Of a stretch of DNA of 64,000 nucleotides, positions 9,964 to 21,897 are shown in pieces (the first letter of the stretch is position 1; each line of letters opens with the position of its first letter). The DNA is from Mercenaria mercenaria. Taxonomy: Eukaryota; Mollusca; Bivalvia; Venerida; Veneridae. The stretch spans positions 49,486,001-49,550,000 of the forward strand of contig NC_069371.1 in NCBI RefSeq assembly GCF_021730395.1. Direction: 5' to 3'. The position numbers and the translations under genes were made by a program. Below the pieces are notes generated by a model. It did not search any database. It worked only from the letters and a program-made list of their open reading frames with translations, and was not told the origin of the DNA.

Positions 9964-9968
9964 AAAGC
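9964..9968. repeat. Target site duplication, right (AAAGC)
   Basis: Second copy of the AAAGC found at 1433-1437. Confidence 0.9.
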
Positions 9969-10792
9969 TGCTGAACATGTGCATAAAAAAGAGTGCCATA
10001 TAACTGGTTTTATGATAATAAGGCTCACAGAGTACAGCAGACGGCATCATTGCAAGATGATGATGGAATTCAGTTTCGATAACTTTCTGTTGGAAATAAA
10101 ATCTGTAAGCATGTTTTCAAACTTCTTATCTATCGTTAGTATTGTTTAATGGCCAAAAATAAAGATGATTTAGTTTGATTCGGAAGCTTAAAAATTCATA
10201 TCATAGACTCGTCAGTCAATTAGGGAAATCAGCATGATATGCTTTAAATTATTGGTCTGCCACACAGGCGGTGCGAGTTCAATATACATTGTGTACATAC
10301 AACACAATATTTTATTTTTCATTTGATTTTTCACAATTATAATGTTATTTGTACAGTTTATAAAATAACAAACCGTGTTTGTAAACATGGGCGGGTCCAA
10401 ACGGAAGGGTAAGAAGCATTATGTAGAAACATTTCGGTGGCAAAATACAGTTACATATCGTAGTCCTGACCAACCTATGAACTGGGCCAGTCTATGCTAT
10501 AAGTACAAAAACACAGTTGGCCCATTTAAACGAGTTGTAATTGTTATATATTTGTGCTACCTTTATAGTCATTTACAGACAAATTAACGCAATTCATAGT
10601 TCTTCGTCAGAGATGTCTGTCATATCGCCAGATATGTGTTCTCGTGGAGTCAACGATTGCAATGACAAGCTCAGCTTCTTTTCCAGCTAAGCATTAGGTA
10701 AATCGTAACACATTTTATTTGTACATGTATGCAATATATTGACTGTATCCGATATATTAATTTATTCTTATTTGAAAATAGTCCCACATCCT
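9969..10792. other. Intergenic, nothing recognised
   Basis: Right flank of the BEL/Pao insertion. A 70-residue frame at 10375-10587 starts with a basic stretch (GGSKRKGKK), but it has no recognisable domain, no visible splice partners and no other support. Confidence 0.4.
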
Positions 10793-11421
10793 ATGGCGGA
10801 TCCAGGGTGGGTGGGGTTCTTAGGTAATTTGTCTTTTGTTCTGGGTGAAATAAGTGCAAAATATGCATTTTATCTCACTCGCTACGCTAGCATAGGTAAT
10901 TTATCTTTTGTTCTGGGTGAAAAATATAAAATATGCATTTTTATCGCTCGCTACACTCTCATAGGTAAGTTTGGTTTTTTTTCTGGGTGAAAAAAAAATG
11001 TATTTTTTCTCGCTTGCTACGCTTGCACAATAATAATCCGACAAAGTTTGAATGAGCTACTATAACGCTCTTTACAATTCCCTCGGTAGCCCCTTCCCTT
11101 AAAAGTCCTCAGAAATCGGGCCAAGAAATTCCATTCCGAGATACTAACGCAAGAATTAGTCTGAAAGGTCATAAAACATGATTAGCATGTTATTTGGGTT
11201 AATTTTGTCACAAAACCTGTCCTTTTTCAATGCCAAATAAAATACCTCAGAATGCCCAGAATGCACCATACTGATACATTGTTTTCAAAACTTTCCGCCT
11301 GTGTGTGTGGTGGGTGGGGGGGGGGGGCGGGGCATGCCCGCCGGACTCTCCTTGGTTCTCTACAAATATTTTGCACCCAGACCCCCACCTCTCCAACACC
11401 AAATCCTGCATCCGCCCCTGA
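10793..11421. repeat. Dispersed repeat with GGCGGATCCAGG-type inverted ends
   Basis: The left end reads ATGGCGGATCCAGGGTGG. The right end reads CTGCATCCGCCCCTGAAT, whose complement is ATTCAGGGGCGGATGCAG. The imperfect inverted ends and internal G-rich tract (about 11310-11335) suggest a non-autonomous DNA transposon about 630 bp long. No transposase was seen and the family is not identified. Confidence 0.5.
10823..11030. repeat. Tandem repeat, three 70-bp units
   Basis: Units start at 10823, 10893 and 10963, each with a form of GGTAATTTGTCTTTTGTTCT and, later, CTCGCTACGCT. They lie inside the repeat with GGCGGATCCAGG ends and show clear divergence. Confidence 0.75.
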
Positions 11422-12669
11422 ATATCGACTCAGTCGGATATGAAACGCACAAAATACAATCACAACATTATATTCTATCATAGCTAATGATACGATAGAT
11501 GTTGCTTAAATTAATCATTATCCAACATAAATTGTATAGTAAATAATATGAATTTGTAAATTGCTACTGAATTTTAGATATCGTATTCAATTTAAGATAC
11601 GTTCACAGCAATCTGACTAGGGTACTTGATCTTCTAAACGAAGATTTGAGGATGACCTATTTGCATTCGTCTTCTGTATATTTTGGATTTCGCAAATCTG
11701 TTTTTGTGATTATTTCAAAGATACATGAATATAGCAACATCAAAATGTATTTATAGTTTTCATTTTTAATACAACATGTCCATGTGGTCGTGTTTACCAA
11801 CAAGCTGATTTAGCAGTAAATTTGGCCATTTCGTCATGAAAGCACTTTCATTGTCAAATATTTACATTTTAACTAATATTAAGAAGCAAACCGAGTAGAC
11901 GTGAGATAGCTGTAAAGTATACAATGCATTTTGAAATAAAATATGTACCGACAACGATTCTGGAGTAAAATTATTCACAGCTCTTTCGTGAATAATATCT
12001 ACATCGCCTACCATTCCCTGATTTTTGATATTCGATACACTGCTTGTAAAAATGCCAGAAATATGATGACACTCACCTTTGTTGATGTTCTTTTATCGCG
12101 CCGTGCACTAACTCGGAATATATATATATATATACTTATGTATATGTTTATATTTGTATATATATATATACTTACGTATATAATTGATGGTGTATGGGCC
12201 GGATGCCTAAATCACAGTAAAGGTTTGATTTGATTTGAATTGATATTTTCAAACGTATATTTAATATACACTATAACAATATTAGAAGCACAGAGCACTA
12301 AAAACCAAGCCTCAGAGCCATGCATATGCAAAGTAAGTCCACAACAAAAAGAAGCTGTAACGGAAAAAAAATATAACAGACGGTTCGCTTAAAAAATCCA
12401 ACAAGTAAATTTAAATTTTATGCAAAGTATAGATAGTGGGGGAGGAAGGGGTAAGGGGTAGAAAGGGGTTGGGGGAGGAGGTTGAATGGGAAAATGGACA
12501 AGTATGAATATACAAAGGGAATCATCGGCTACGTTCCTTAATCACAGTTACACTACAACGTAAACAACAATAGCGCAGACATTCGTTTGCTACACAAGAT
12601 AAACACACACAACCACACCCAACTAGCTAATATAGATAAATACCCTTACTGAAATTAAAACTATGATTT
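11422..12669. other. Intergenic with low-complexity tracts
   Basis: No gene recognised. It contains a TA-rich microsatellite (about 12118-12182) and a purine-rich, G-run tract (about 12436-12496) with G-quadruplex potential. Confidence 0.5.
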
Positions 12670-13150
12670 TATAACCATCATCTGCATGTGTGGTTACATA
12701 CCCCATAACTCTAATTGTATTTTTGACAGAGTTATGCCCCTTTTGTACTTAAACATTTTTTGCAATCTTCGCTTTCTGGATATTCCTTTAATGCAATATA
12801 AGATAAGTGTTTGAAACTTAAAATGTTTCTTTATAACAATGCATGTATGGTAACAATCCCCATAACTCTGATTTGTCTTTTGACCATATTATGCCCCTTT
12901 TGTACTTATTTTTTTAGCAAACTTCGTTTTCTGGATATAACTTTAATACTATATAAAATAATGACTTGAAACTCAAAATATATCTTTACCATCATCATCT
13001 TCATTTGTTGTATAAATCCTAATAACTCTAATTTGTGTATTTGATGGAATTGTGCCCCTTGGTGTATCTTCCTTTTATAGTAGAGGTCTCTTATTCAGAC
13101 ATATTCATTTTACTTTCAAATCTCCGAATAGCGGAGCGCGCTGTCTTACG
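12670..13150. repeat. Bivalve-type tandem repeat, about 158-bp period
   Basis: Phrases like CCCCATAACTCT recur at 12701, 12858 and (decayed) 13017, each followed by GTTATGCCCCTTTTGTACTT and TTTCTGGATAT variants. The block ends with AGCGGAGCGCGCTGTCTTACGGACAGCTCTTG (shown here only as a landmark at about 13131-13162). Repeats of this wording are common in bivalve DNA in my recollection; their origin is unclear. Confidence 0.7.
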
Positions 13151-14112
13151 GACAGCTCTTGTTGTAATACATTTCCAGTACTTAGCATTTTTTCATATTG
13201 ACATTTACGGGTTTTTCTTAACATTTTTATTGTATATGGTTTCTCTCTGCCAATGAAAACCTCCAGCTAATTGTGTTTGCACCAGTAAAAGCATTTCCAA
13301 TTCCGAGAAAAGGCGTTTCCTGGCCAATGGAATACCTATGATCTGCGGCATATATAAATGGATGTATAGCATATTATCCAATACAGATATAGTTTTCCGC
13401 ACTATAATATTCTAGTCTGCATTTATACATTACTAATAATTTGTAAGACAAAGAGTATCAGATAGTCTAGGAAGGGAAGGCATATAACAAAGGAACAGCT
13501 TCAGATAAGGTAAGTTTTGCTTATTTAACTCACAAGTATGTTTCGAGTGAAAAACGTCTGAAAACCCTAGTTAGGTAAAACGGGTTTTCTGAAAATAATC
13601 AAGTTTGATTATTATTTTTCTTCAAATAATGATAAAAGAAAAAATAATTTGTTAAAAAAAGGTATAGCATTTCACTCATTATTGTATCTTTTTAGAACTA
13701 CACAAGGCATTATAAAAAGTATAATTTTTGGTCTTAAGGTAGTTTAGTCATAGCTTCTATGCCGTCTAAACAGCTGATCGCATGTATTGACATACTGCCG
13801 TTTGACTGAGGCCCGATAGGGGTAGCCGAATTCAGAGCTCTATGTATAGATCTAAAGGTAGTTTTGAGGGAGTAATTGCGTAGAAAACAAGAAATAATTA
13901 GAGGATATTACATGTGTGTCATTTCATATTGAATGTATTAAACGAGAGAAATAAAATAATAAAATGCGGGACTTTGCCGAGCACTTTATCATTTTTATTC
14001 AACGAATTTAATAATTTCAATGTGAAAAGACACAAATGTAATATTCCTTTTATCACATGTAAGCTTTTCCTGTTGACACATCGAAATTTCTTCCTTCTTT
14101 ACCTATTACGGA
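13151..14112. other. Intergenic, nothing recognised
   Basis: AT-rich. The small frames at 13205-13402 and 13914-14162 have no domains and look like chance. Confidence 0.45.
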
Positions 14113-14303
14113 TAGTATATAAACGACGTCGAAGTCATAGAGAATATAAGGTTACTGTTTGATTATGTAAAATTTATTAGGCGAGTCGAAGAAAATATAT
14201 TAGGAAAGGCTCTGCGGAGCCTTATACTTTTTTCGTTGACGAGCCAAATATTTTTTTTTTCAGACAGCAACCTAATATTCTCTATGACGTCTACCTCGTT
14301 TAT
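14113..14303. repeat. Hairpin repeat beside the Polinton
   Basis: The left arm (about 14113-14160: ATATAAACGACGTCGAAGTC, ATAGAGAATATAAGGTTACT) is mirrored by the right arm (about 14262-14303: GCAACCTAATATTCTCTATG, ACGTCTACCTCGTTTATA). A small central palindrome GGCTCTGCGGAGCC sits at 14206-14219. The Polinton target site lies at the right tip, so the Polinton appears to have inserted into or beside this hairpin element. Confidence 0.65.
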
Positions 14304-14310
14304 ATTTAAT

Positions 14311-14853
14311 AGTAGTATAGGCGTCGGTTTGGGGTCAGGACTGCGCATTCGTGAGAATGACGTCATGTGCAGCGGCCATGTTGAATTCTATTTTTAGAAT
14401 GACATCATCTTTCTATTTAAAGAATGCCCTCACTCTGCTATTTACATCTCCCAGAAGTATATATAGAGCTGACTTATATACCAATCTAGGGCGTGTTCGT
14501 GCACAAGGAGGGTCAGGTGCTCAGCCCTAGACGGAGAGATAACATGAAAACAAAATATTACAAGAAAATCAAATAGAATATGAATTATACTTAACCATAT
14601 AAATTCATTGCAGATCTAAATGAACAAATACATTTCTTTTAAATTAAAACAGATTATATTCAAAAGCAAAGAACATTACTAATCCAAATCAAAATATTTA
14701 TCACATTAAAACTAAAACATTATTAATAAACATTGTTTAAGATAAATACAAGCAAAATTTACTGAAGATTACTTTTTTTGTCGACGATGTGTACCCCTCG
14801 GCGTCCACTAAGTAAATGACCATGTATCTGTTTTAACAAGAGCTCATTCAAAA
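14311..14853. repeat. Polinton left TIR
   Basis: About 543 bp. Its complement is found at 17593-18129 from the outer AGTAGTATAGGCGTCGG through CTCGGCGTCCACTAAGTAAA to GAGCTCATTCAAA at the inner edge, with scattered differences. Confidence 0.88.
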
Positions 14854-14985
14854 AATGAGTGCTATCAAAAACATAAACAAATACCCATACATAAGAAAGG
14901 AAAAAATAAAAGAAAATCCAGTGGAACCTCACAGTGCGACAAATGATGGAAGTGCCCTTCATGCTATAAAGTTTTAAGATTCGAT

Positions 14986-17420
14986 GAACGAAAAAAAGAT
15001 GAACACCAGTGCGGAGAGTATATGTGTAGTTCGTGTAACAAATATGTATTAGATGGACAATTGTGTTATTTAAGAGTTACCCCAGCAAAAGAAGATCACA
15101 TTCCATAGTTTATATTTTCTATTTTAAGTGTAGTCAGGATGAAACATCAGTGTATGAAAATGGATATGTACCTAATAGAAAAATGGATTGTAAAGACTGC
15201 CAATCACAACAGGTATGTAAAACGTCATGGTATGGTAAAACCACGCATCGTCCCAACTTTGTAGTGGCCCATACGGTATGTTCAGAATGCATTGATGAAG
15301 AATTAACGCCAGAGTCTATATGTAAAAAATGCGGTACCCGTTGCGACGAATGTGACAACTCAGACTTGCCTGCTAACGAAGATAAAGGGCCATGCCCCGG
15401 AACATGTGGGTTTAGAGAAGTTACGTTTGAAGGAACGGACACCGCGGAAAATTTGGCGAATGGTTGTTTTCTGATCAACATCAATATTTTAAAGCTGTTG
15501 CCCACAATATGAAAGACTACGACGGTTACTTCCTTTTTAGAATACCTTATAGACCAGTCCCTTAGACCCGACAAAATCATTTATAGCGGATCAAAAATTG
15601 TGTATATGACGTTGGAGCAAGGTTTGCATATTAAAGTAATTGACAGCCTCAATTTTTTACCCATGAAATTATCTGCGTTACCGAAAGCCTTTGGATTAGA
15701 TAAATTGAAAAAGGGGTGGTTCCCTCATTATTTCAATACACGTGGAAACCAAAATTATATTCGACCCTATCCTGAGGCTAAATTTTACGGACATGATTTT
15801 ATGAGTGAGAAAGAGAGATCTGATTTGTTAGCATGGCTGTGTGAGAGAAAGGATGATGTTTGATTTTAGAAAAGAAATGTTGGAATATTGTAGAAGTGAT
15901 GTTGATATTTTGAGACAAGCATGTTTAAAATTTAGAGAATTACTTATGAGTGCTACGGGTGAAAGACAGTTTGAAATGAATGAGAAAGGGCAGGAAGAAG
16001 AAAAGATAGTACGGACCGTGGATCCATTCGATTCCGTGACTATAGCTTCCGTCTGCATGAACGTATTTAGCACCAAATTTTTAGAAGAAGAATGGGAAGT
16101 GAAATTAGAGGGTGAAAATGATTGGGTACCCGCAAAATTAGTAGATGGAATGCTGTATGTATTACACGAAAACGAATGGATCCATGAAACCAGTCTGACC
16201 GGGACGGAAGTGAGCGAGAAACAATTTGTACGTACCAAAATAGCAAAAATTCCTCCTAGTGGTTATAATGATCAATATAGTAAAGTCTCTATCGAATGGT
16301 TAGAATGGTTGGCGCATACTAAAAATATCAAAATTCAACACGCATTAAATATTGGCGAAAAAACTTTACCAGGTACACGATCTAAATTAGATAGGTATTG
16401 CGAAGAAACAAACACAGCGCATGAGTACCACGGTTGCATTTTTCACGGTTGCCGAGATTGTTTCACTGATAATCGCGAAAATACGTGTCATCCACTCACC
16501 AATCAATCTTTAGACGAACTATTCGCGTTAACATAAAAAAAAGCTACCATAGAACAATTAGGAATGAAATACGTTTGTATTTGGGACCACGAATTCAGAA
16601 AACAAAAGAATCAAAATTCTGAGATGAAGCGTTTCATTGACAATTAAGATTTAACAGACAGATTAGATCCTAGGAAAAGTTTCTTCGGGGGACGCACCAA
16701 TGCCAGTACACTCTAATACAAAGTTGATGAAAGTGAGCAAACCAAATATGTTGATTTCACTAGTTTGTATCCTTGGGTCAACAAGTATTGCCAGTATCCT
16801 GTAGGTCACCCCGTCATAAAAACGAAAGATTTCGGTGACATAAAGGAGTACTTTGGCATTGCCAAAGTTAAAATAGTACCACCAAGAGGTCTATACCATC
16901 CCGTACTTCCTTATAGGTCAAATGGCAAGCTGAACTTCCCTTTATGTAGGACCTGCACAGATACTGAAAATCAAAACCCTTGTGATTGCCCGGATGATGA
17001 TAGAGCGTTAACTGGCACGTGGTGTACTCCGGAGATTCAGACCGCTTTAAGATCAGGTTATACCATTAAGAAAATATACGAAGTATACCACTGGGAGGAA
17101 ACCACTCAATATGACCCTTAAACCAGTGAAGGGGGACTGTATGCCAATTACATCAACACATTTTTAAAGTTTAAGCAAGAGGCAAGCGGCTCCCCTGACT
17201 GGATACAAAATGAACAAGACATGAAGAATTACATAACTCAATATATGGAGAAAGAGGGTGTTTCATTGGATCGGTCAAATATTAGGAAGAATCCGGGTTT
17301 GAGCCAAGTCAGGAAACTTAATGAGTTTTCCACATGTATTCGGAGATGCAGAAAGTGCCCTATCACGCTTCAACGCTATTCCGGAAAAGATAATGAGCTT
17401 ACCACATGGACTCAGTGATG
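14986..17420 (+). pseudogene. Polinton DNA polymerase B remnant
   Basis: Fragments read in the plus direction match a protein-primed family B polymerase (pPolB, DNA_pol_B_2 type). They show cysteine-rich CxxC stretches near the start (about 15000-15400), a 3'-5' exonuclease-like part with YCRSDVDIL (about 15880-15915), a middle part, and the polymerase palm motif DFTSLYP (about 16753-16773) followed by a further cysteine-rich insert. In live Polintons this enzyme copies the element from a terminal-protein primer. Here it is a fossil with several breaks, and the later polymerase motifs were not recognised. The reverse-strand frame over 15134-15580 is a shadow. Confidence 0.85.
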
Positions 17421-17592
17421 CAGGAAGTGCACTTTCACGCGTGAGAGCCAAAGGGAAAATTAAACGACATTTTCATCCGGTACAAATTTACGCATGAATA
17501 CCAAAGCTCAACCATCAAAGATTCGTTTGATTAATGACCATCGCTATGGGTATACAGTACCTAATAATAGTTGCACCGAGGTCGGAGGTTCA

Positions 17593-18129
17593 TTTGAATG
17601 ACCTCTTGTTAAAACAGATACATGGTCATTTACTTAGTGGACGCCGAGGGGTACACATCGTCGACAAAAAAGAAATCTTCAGTAAATCTTGCTTTTTAAT
17701 CATGTATTTATCTTAAACAATACTTAATGTTTTAGTTTTAATGTGATAAATATTTCGATTTGGATTAGTAATGTTCTTTGCTTTTTAATATGATCTGTTT
17801 TAATTTAAAAGAAATGTATTTGTTCATTTAGATCTGCGATGAATTTATATGGTTAAGTATAATTCATATTCTATTTGATTTTCTTTTTATATTTTGTTTT
17901 CATGTTATCTCTCCGTTTATGGCTGAGCACCTGATCCTCAATGTGCGCGAACAAGCCCTAGAATATAAGTAAGCTCTATATACTTCTGGGAGATGTAAAT
18001 AGCAGAGTGAGGTCATTCTAAAAATAGAAAGATGATGTCATTTTAAAAATATAATTCAACATGACCGCTGCGCATGACGTCATTCTCACGCATGCGCAGT
18101 CCTGACCCCAAACCGACGCCTATACTACT
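17593..18129. repeat. Polinton right TIR
   Basis: About 537 bp, the inverted partner of 14311-14853. It ends in TATACTACT at 18129 and is followed directly by the TTTAAT target duplication. Confidence 0.88.
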
Positions 18130-18135
18130 TTTAAT

Positions 18136-18604
18136 ATTCTATTTATCCTATCTACTCAGAAAATTAGGGGAAACGTCGTTTGAAAGAGCAAAAGCGCGCA
18201 GACTTGACGTCTTCTTGCATCCCGGACTGGCGTTTTCAGTGATTTTAACCATGCCGGCAAAACCCATCTGGCACCCCCATGCCAGATAACTCTCATGCTG
18301 TTAATGACAACTAGTGGTTCATGCACTGATAATGTTGTTTATGTAAAATACGAAAAAAAGCAGGTACCTTGATAGTTTCTCTCCGTTCCTTATATAGTTT
18401 AGTTCTCTATTCAAAATACGTTAGTTTGTCGTAAAAACGTAACGTTACGCTACAAACGATAAAACTAAATTAAATGTGAAACTTTGTTATTGTGCGTAAC
18501 GCAAAACATCATGACGTCACTCTGCTTACGGACGTTAATTTCCCGCGCTTCATGTTCATTCTCTACTATAAGAAATAGTGCTAAAAAGAAAGTATTTCTA
18601 CCTT
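18136..18604. other. Intergenic, nothing recognised
   Basis: Right flank of the Polinton. No gene or named repeat was recognised. Confidence 0.4.
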
Positions 18605-18800
18605 TTGTAAAATACGGTATGCAAGAAAAATAATCGGCCTGCCAGAATAAAATGCTAACATGTATACGATATGCAAGAAAAAATATCAGTCATGTGTCAG
18701 CAAGCCTCATTATCGCCCAATGCGCAGGTGCCCTCGGGATGGATATTTCTATCTGGTTCGTAAACACATGGCAGATATATATGATGTTTGTGAGTGCAAT
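18605..18800. repeat. Dispersed hairpin repeat, related to 29571-29690
   Basis: GTAAAATACGGTATGCAAGA, ATATGCAAGAAAAAATATCAG and GGATATTTCTATCTGGTTCG occur here. The segment at 29571-29690 carries the same phrases: the first two in inverted orientation and the last in direct orientation. Both copies therefore look like parts of one palindromic element. Confidence 0.55.
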
Positions 18801-19149
18801 TCAGTTTGTGGATAAAACTGTTTTGCTTCTAGATAAAAACTTTACACTTATTTTCTTATTTAGAACATTTTTAATATAATGATGACGGTTTCAATGAAAA
18901 TTTCAGAACTTGAAGTGTTTTCAAAATTTCCGACTGAAGTGTTGTAAAAGTGAAAAATAGCAATAACTTTTTTTTTATAGAAACCTATTACTTAACCACT
19001 CATTTTCTAAGTTCAAACATTTTCAATACAATGGTGACAGTTTCAATGCAAAAAATGTTTGGATAAAATATGTGATTTCAAAAGTTCCCACAAAAGTGAT
19101 ATCTTGGCACTGACTTTTATATAAAGACTAGTTGTAGTGTTCCCCAGTG

Positions 19150-20130
19150 TTGTGATATCAGTATTGTTATTCCTAAACAAACAGTTGTCAACTTAGTCAC
19201 GCAAAAATCAAAAGTCAATCATTGTTCAGATTGGCTTGAATCTTTGAATATTGCTACAGGTTATTCCGATCGAGGTGGACATAAGTTGCGTACTTATCGG
19301 TTATTTAAAAGCGAATATCGTGCAGAAAGGTATTGTCAGCTTATTATGTCTCCACGACATCGCACAGCGTTTAGTACATTTCGTTGTGGCGTCACTCCAA
19401 TACGCATTGAAACCAGCCGTTATGAAGGATTAGGCGTACAGAAACGAAAATGTCCTTTCTGTAGCAATATTGAAGATGAGAGCCATGTTCTTCTTGACTG
19501 TTTTTTTTGCATTATGACTTGCGTCAATCATTATTTGCAAAGGCAAATACTGTTGATACTTCTTTCAGTACAATGTCTAAAACTGATCAATTGAAATTTT
19601 TGTTCACCAAAGAAGAAATGATACGTTATAGTGCCAAAACCTGTTTTTAATATTTTGCAACGTCGTCTTTTATTTATTTGTAAATAATGTCACAATAATG
19701 TTTTATGAATAATGAACGTAACGTTTTATTATATGAGTAGTTCATCAATGCTAATCTGTTCATCCCTGATCTGATCTGGGATGATACGTTCTATTTTAAA
19801 ATGTTTCTTATCAAGCGCATTAGGGCCCCGATTTACATTCTTTAGTGTCTTAACTACTTATTTTTATGGCAGTTCTTATATTTTGATTAGCATTGGTTAT
19901 CTACCTTTTATCGTGTAAATACAGATATGATAAAATTTGCATTTTGGTGCACTAAGTAATGTATGTGTAAAGATATTTCTTATAGTGTAATTTGTAACGT
20001 ATTTTAATCTATAGTCTTTTGTCATTCTAGATATAGAATTGCCAATCATGTGTATTGTATGTTTAATATTTGTTGCGTATTTTATGACACTGTATTGGAA
20101 GAGACTTTAATAAAGTATAAAACCCGACAA
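19150..20130 (+). mobile_element. LINE remnant: C-terminal end and 3' UTR
   Basis: The frame through about 19150-19594 codes for the end of a non-LTR retrotransposon protein. It has SDWLESLNIATG, then KLRTYRLFK, HRTAFSTFRCGVTPIR, and a terminal zinc-binding motif C-x2-C-x7-H-x4-C (CPFC...H...C) typical of the region after reverse transcriptase in many animal LINEs. Everything upstream (endonuclease, reverse transcriptase) is missing, as in ordinary 5'-truncated insertions. After the motif the frame decays. A 3' tail with AATAAAG near 20109 follows. The clade is not assigned. Confidence 0.75.
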
Positions 20131-20164
20131 GATAAAGCAAGGTTTATTTGGCAGGCCGATTTTG

Positions 20165-21189
20165 TGCTATATCCTGTATGAGGGTAGGATAAAAAGCTTT
20201 ATTACACTAGTGTATTATCAAATTTATGTAATGGCTTTATTTCACTCCCACGACGTTAAACATGTGATAAGTCATTTTATGAATTTACGGCAAAATGTGA
20301 GTGAATTTATTACAACGGCAACGTTATTTTCTTTCTAAAGCTCAAAAATGATATTAAAATATCTGACAGGTTAAATAATTCCGAAAAATCCATTTACATC
20401 AGCTTGTAATGCGCGGATCTCTTTAATCATGGGGCAAAAATCTCAAAAGCAAGCACACGGACCTATACATTTTATTTCGACATATTATAGGCCGTACGTT
20501 TATTTACAAATGTGAGAAGTTTCATTAAAACCTACATTATAGAGAAAAAAACTATTCGCGAAAATAAAAATTGTGATTTTCCTATAGACCCCATTATGAA
20601 AACTTGGGTGAGGTTGAAATTTTTCAAATCAGTCTAGCAGAAAATTGAGCTCACGACCCTATCTTTTTTATTTTGCCGTAATTTTAAATGTATTCTGAAG
20701 TTTGGAAAAATCGGTGTTTTACATTTTAGAAACATGTTTATCCGAACCTACAGAACTACCTTAAATGTTATATATGAGTCGGAAAGCTGACTTTAATGTT
20801 AAATGCAACAAAATATGTGCAATTTATAATATCATCTTGTTTACAAATAGAAAGGAAATTTAATGTAAATATAATAAATATTTTTTTCTTCGGTGTTTAT
20901 GCAAAATGAACGACAAAATAGCATCGGCAAATGAAACATGAATCGCCAGCGTATACAGCACTTAGCATTAGCTTTTTAAGTGATTGTCATAATTTAGAAT
21001 TTTAGGTACTTTTTCTACAAGAAGAACATTGAAGCGTATCTTTGAAAGTAAAACTGTAACTATTCGGTACTATTCCACTGGAAATAATTATTATCTCATT
21101 CTTAAAAAGCATGTCAATTTATTGTAGGTTTAGGTTTTGTACAGTTAAGAAATCTCTTAGAACTATATAATTTTTAAACAGAGAGACAT
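20165..21189. other. Intergenic, nothing recognised
   Basis: AT-rich. No reading frame, RNA gene or repeat was recognised. Confidence 0.45.
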
Positions 21190-21870
21190 ACTGATGAGCC
21201 GTTCACGGTGAAAGTAGTTTGTGACTTTGTTTTTATGGCCCCACTTTAAAATGGGGAGGGAGCATATAGTGTTACCCCTGTTCGTGTGTGTGTGGGTGCG
21301 TGCGTGTTTGTTTGTGTTTTCGGGAAAGGGTGGTGTTATTGTCCAGGCCATAACTTTTTACATTTTTTTTACATGCATGGTCCTATTTCAGAATAAGTTG
21401 ACACAAATAATAAGCATACATAGACAATGTGTCATGTGCAAAACAGTTTTACTAGCTTAAATGTCAAGGTCACAGTCCTTGTTTGAACTTAGCCGATTTT
21501 CACCACATAAGTATTCTTCGTGTTCGGGCAATAACTTTGGCATGCATGGTTCGATGTTAGAATAAGTTAACAATAATAATAAGCATGGATAGACAATGTG
21601 TCGTGTGCAAAAAACATTTCACCAGCTTAAAGGTCAAGGTCACAGTCCTTTGTTGAACTTTTCACTACATATATACTGATAATGTGTTTTTCGTGCCCGG
21701 TCCATTACTTTGACATGCATGGTCTGATTTCAAAATAGTTTGACACGCATGATAAGCATGGATAGACGATGTGTCATGCACAAAAACATTTCACGAGTTT
21801 AAAGGTCATGGTCACAATTCTTGGTTGAACTTAGCCCATTTTCACTACATATACAGATTACTAAATTTTC
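21190..21870. repeat. Bivalve-type tandem repeat, about 175-bp period
   Basis: An opening block (GGCCCCACTTTAAAATGGGG, GTGTTACCCCTGTTCGTG) is followed by about three units that each carry CATGCATGGTC, GATAGACAATGTGTC and GGTCAAGGTCACAGTCCTT. Arrays of this wording are abundant in clams and related bivalves in my recollection. The small frames at 21163-21460 fall inside it and are not genes. Confidence 0.75.
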
Positions 21871-21897
21871 TGGTTTTCCTAAATATTTCTTTTGTAA

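Larger units (their letters stand above)
14311..18129. mobile_element. Polinton/Maverick, shrunken and broken
   Basis: Long terminal inverted repeats (14311-14853 and 17593-18129) start AGTAGTATAGGCGTCGGTTT and are flanked by the 6-bp duplication TTTAAT (14305-14310 and 18130-18135). A 6-bp duplication and AG-start long TIRs fit Polintons. At 3.8 kb it is far shorter than the usual 15-20 kb. Only remnants of the protein-primed DNA polymerase B are recognisable inside; no capsid, integrase, protease or packaging ATPase gene was seen. The coding part is broken in several places, roughly five or more. The TIRs differ from each other by scattered changes and small gaps, so the insertion is clearly older than the BEL/Pao element. 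It reads as a fossil. Confidence 0.9.

Noticed and set aside
10375-10587. 70-residue frame with a basic start (GGSKRKGKK)
   Set aside because: No domain, no homologous copy in the window, no splice context; it may be chance in AT-rich DNA.
12670-13070. Possible CRISPR-like regular repeat
   Set aside because: Units of about 158 bp with no constant short repeat and unique spacer pattern, in animal DNA; an ordinary tandem repeat.
15134-15580. 148-residue minus-strand frame
   Set aside because: It is the antisense shadow of the Polinton polymerase remnant, whose plus-strand fragments carry recognisable motifs.
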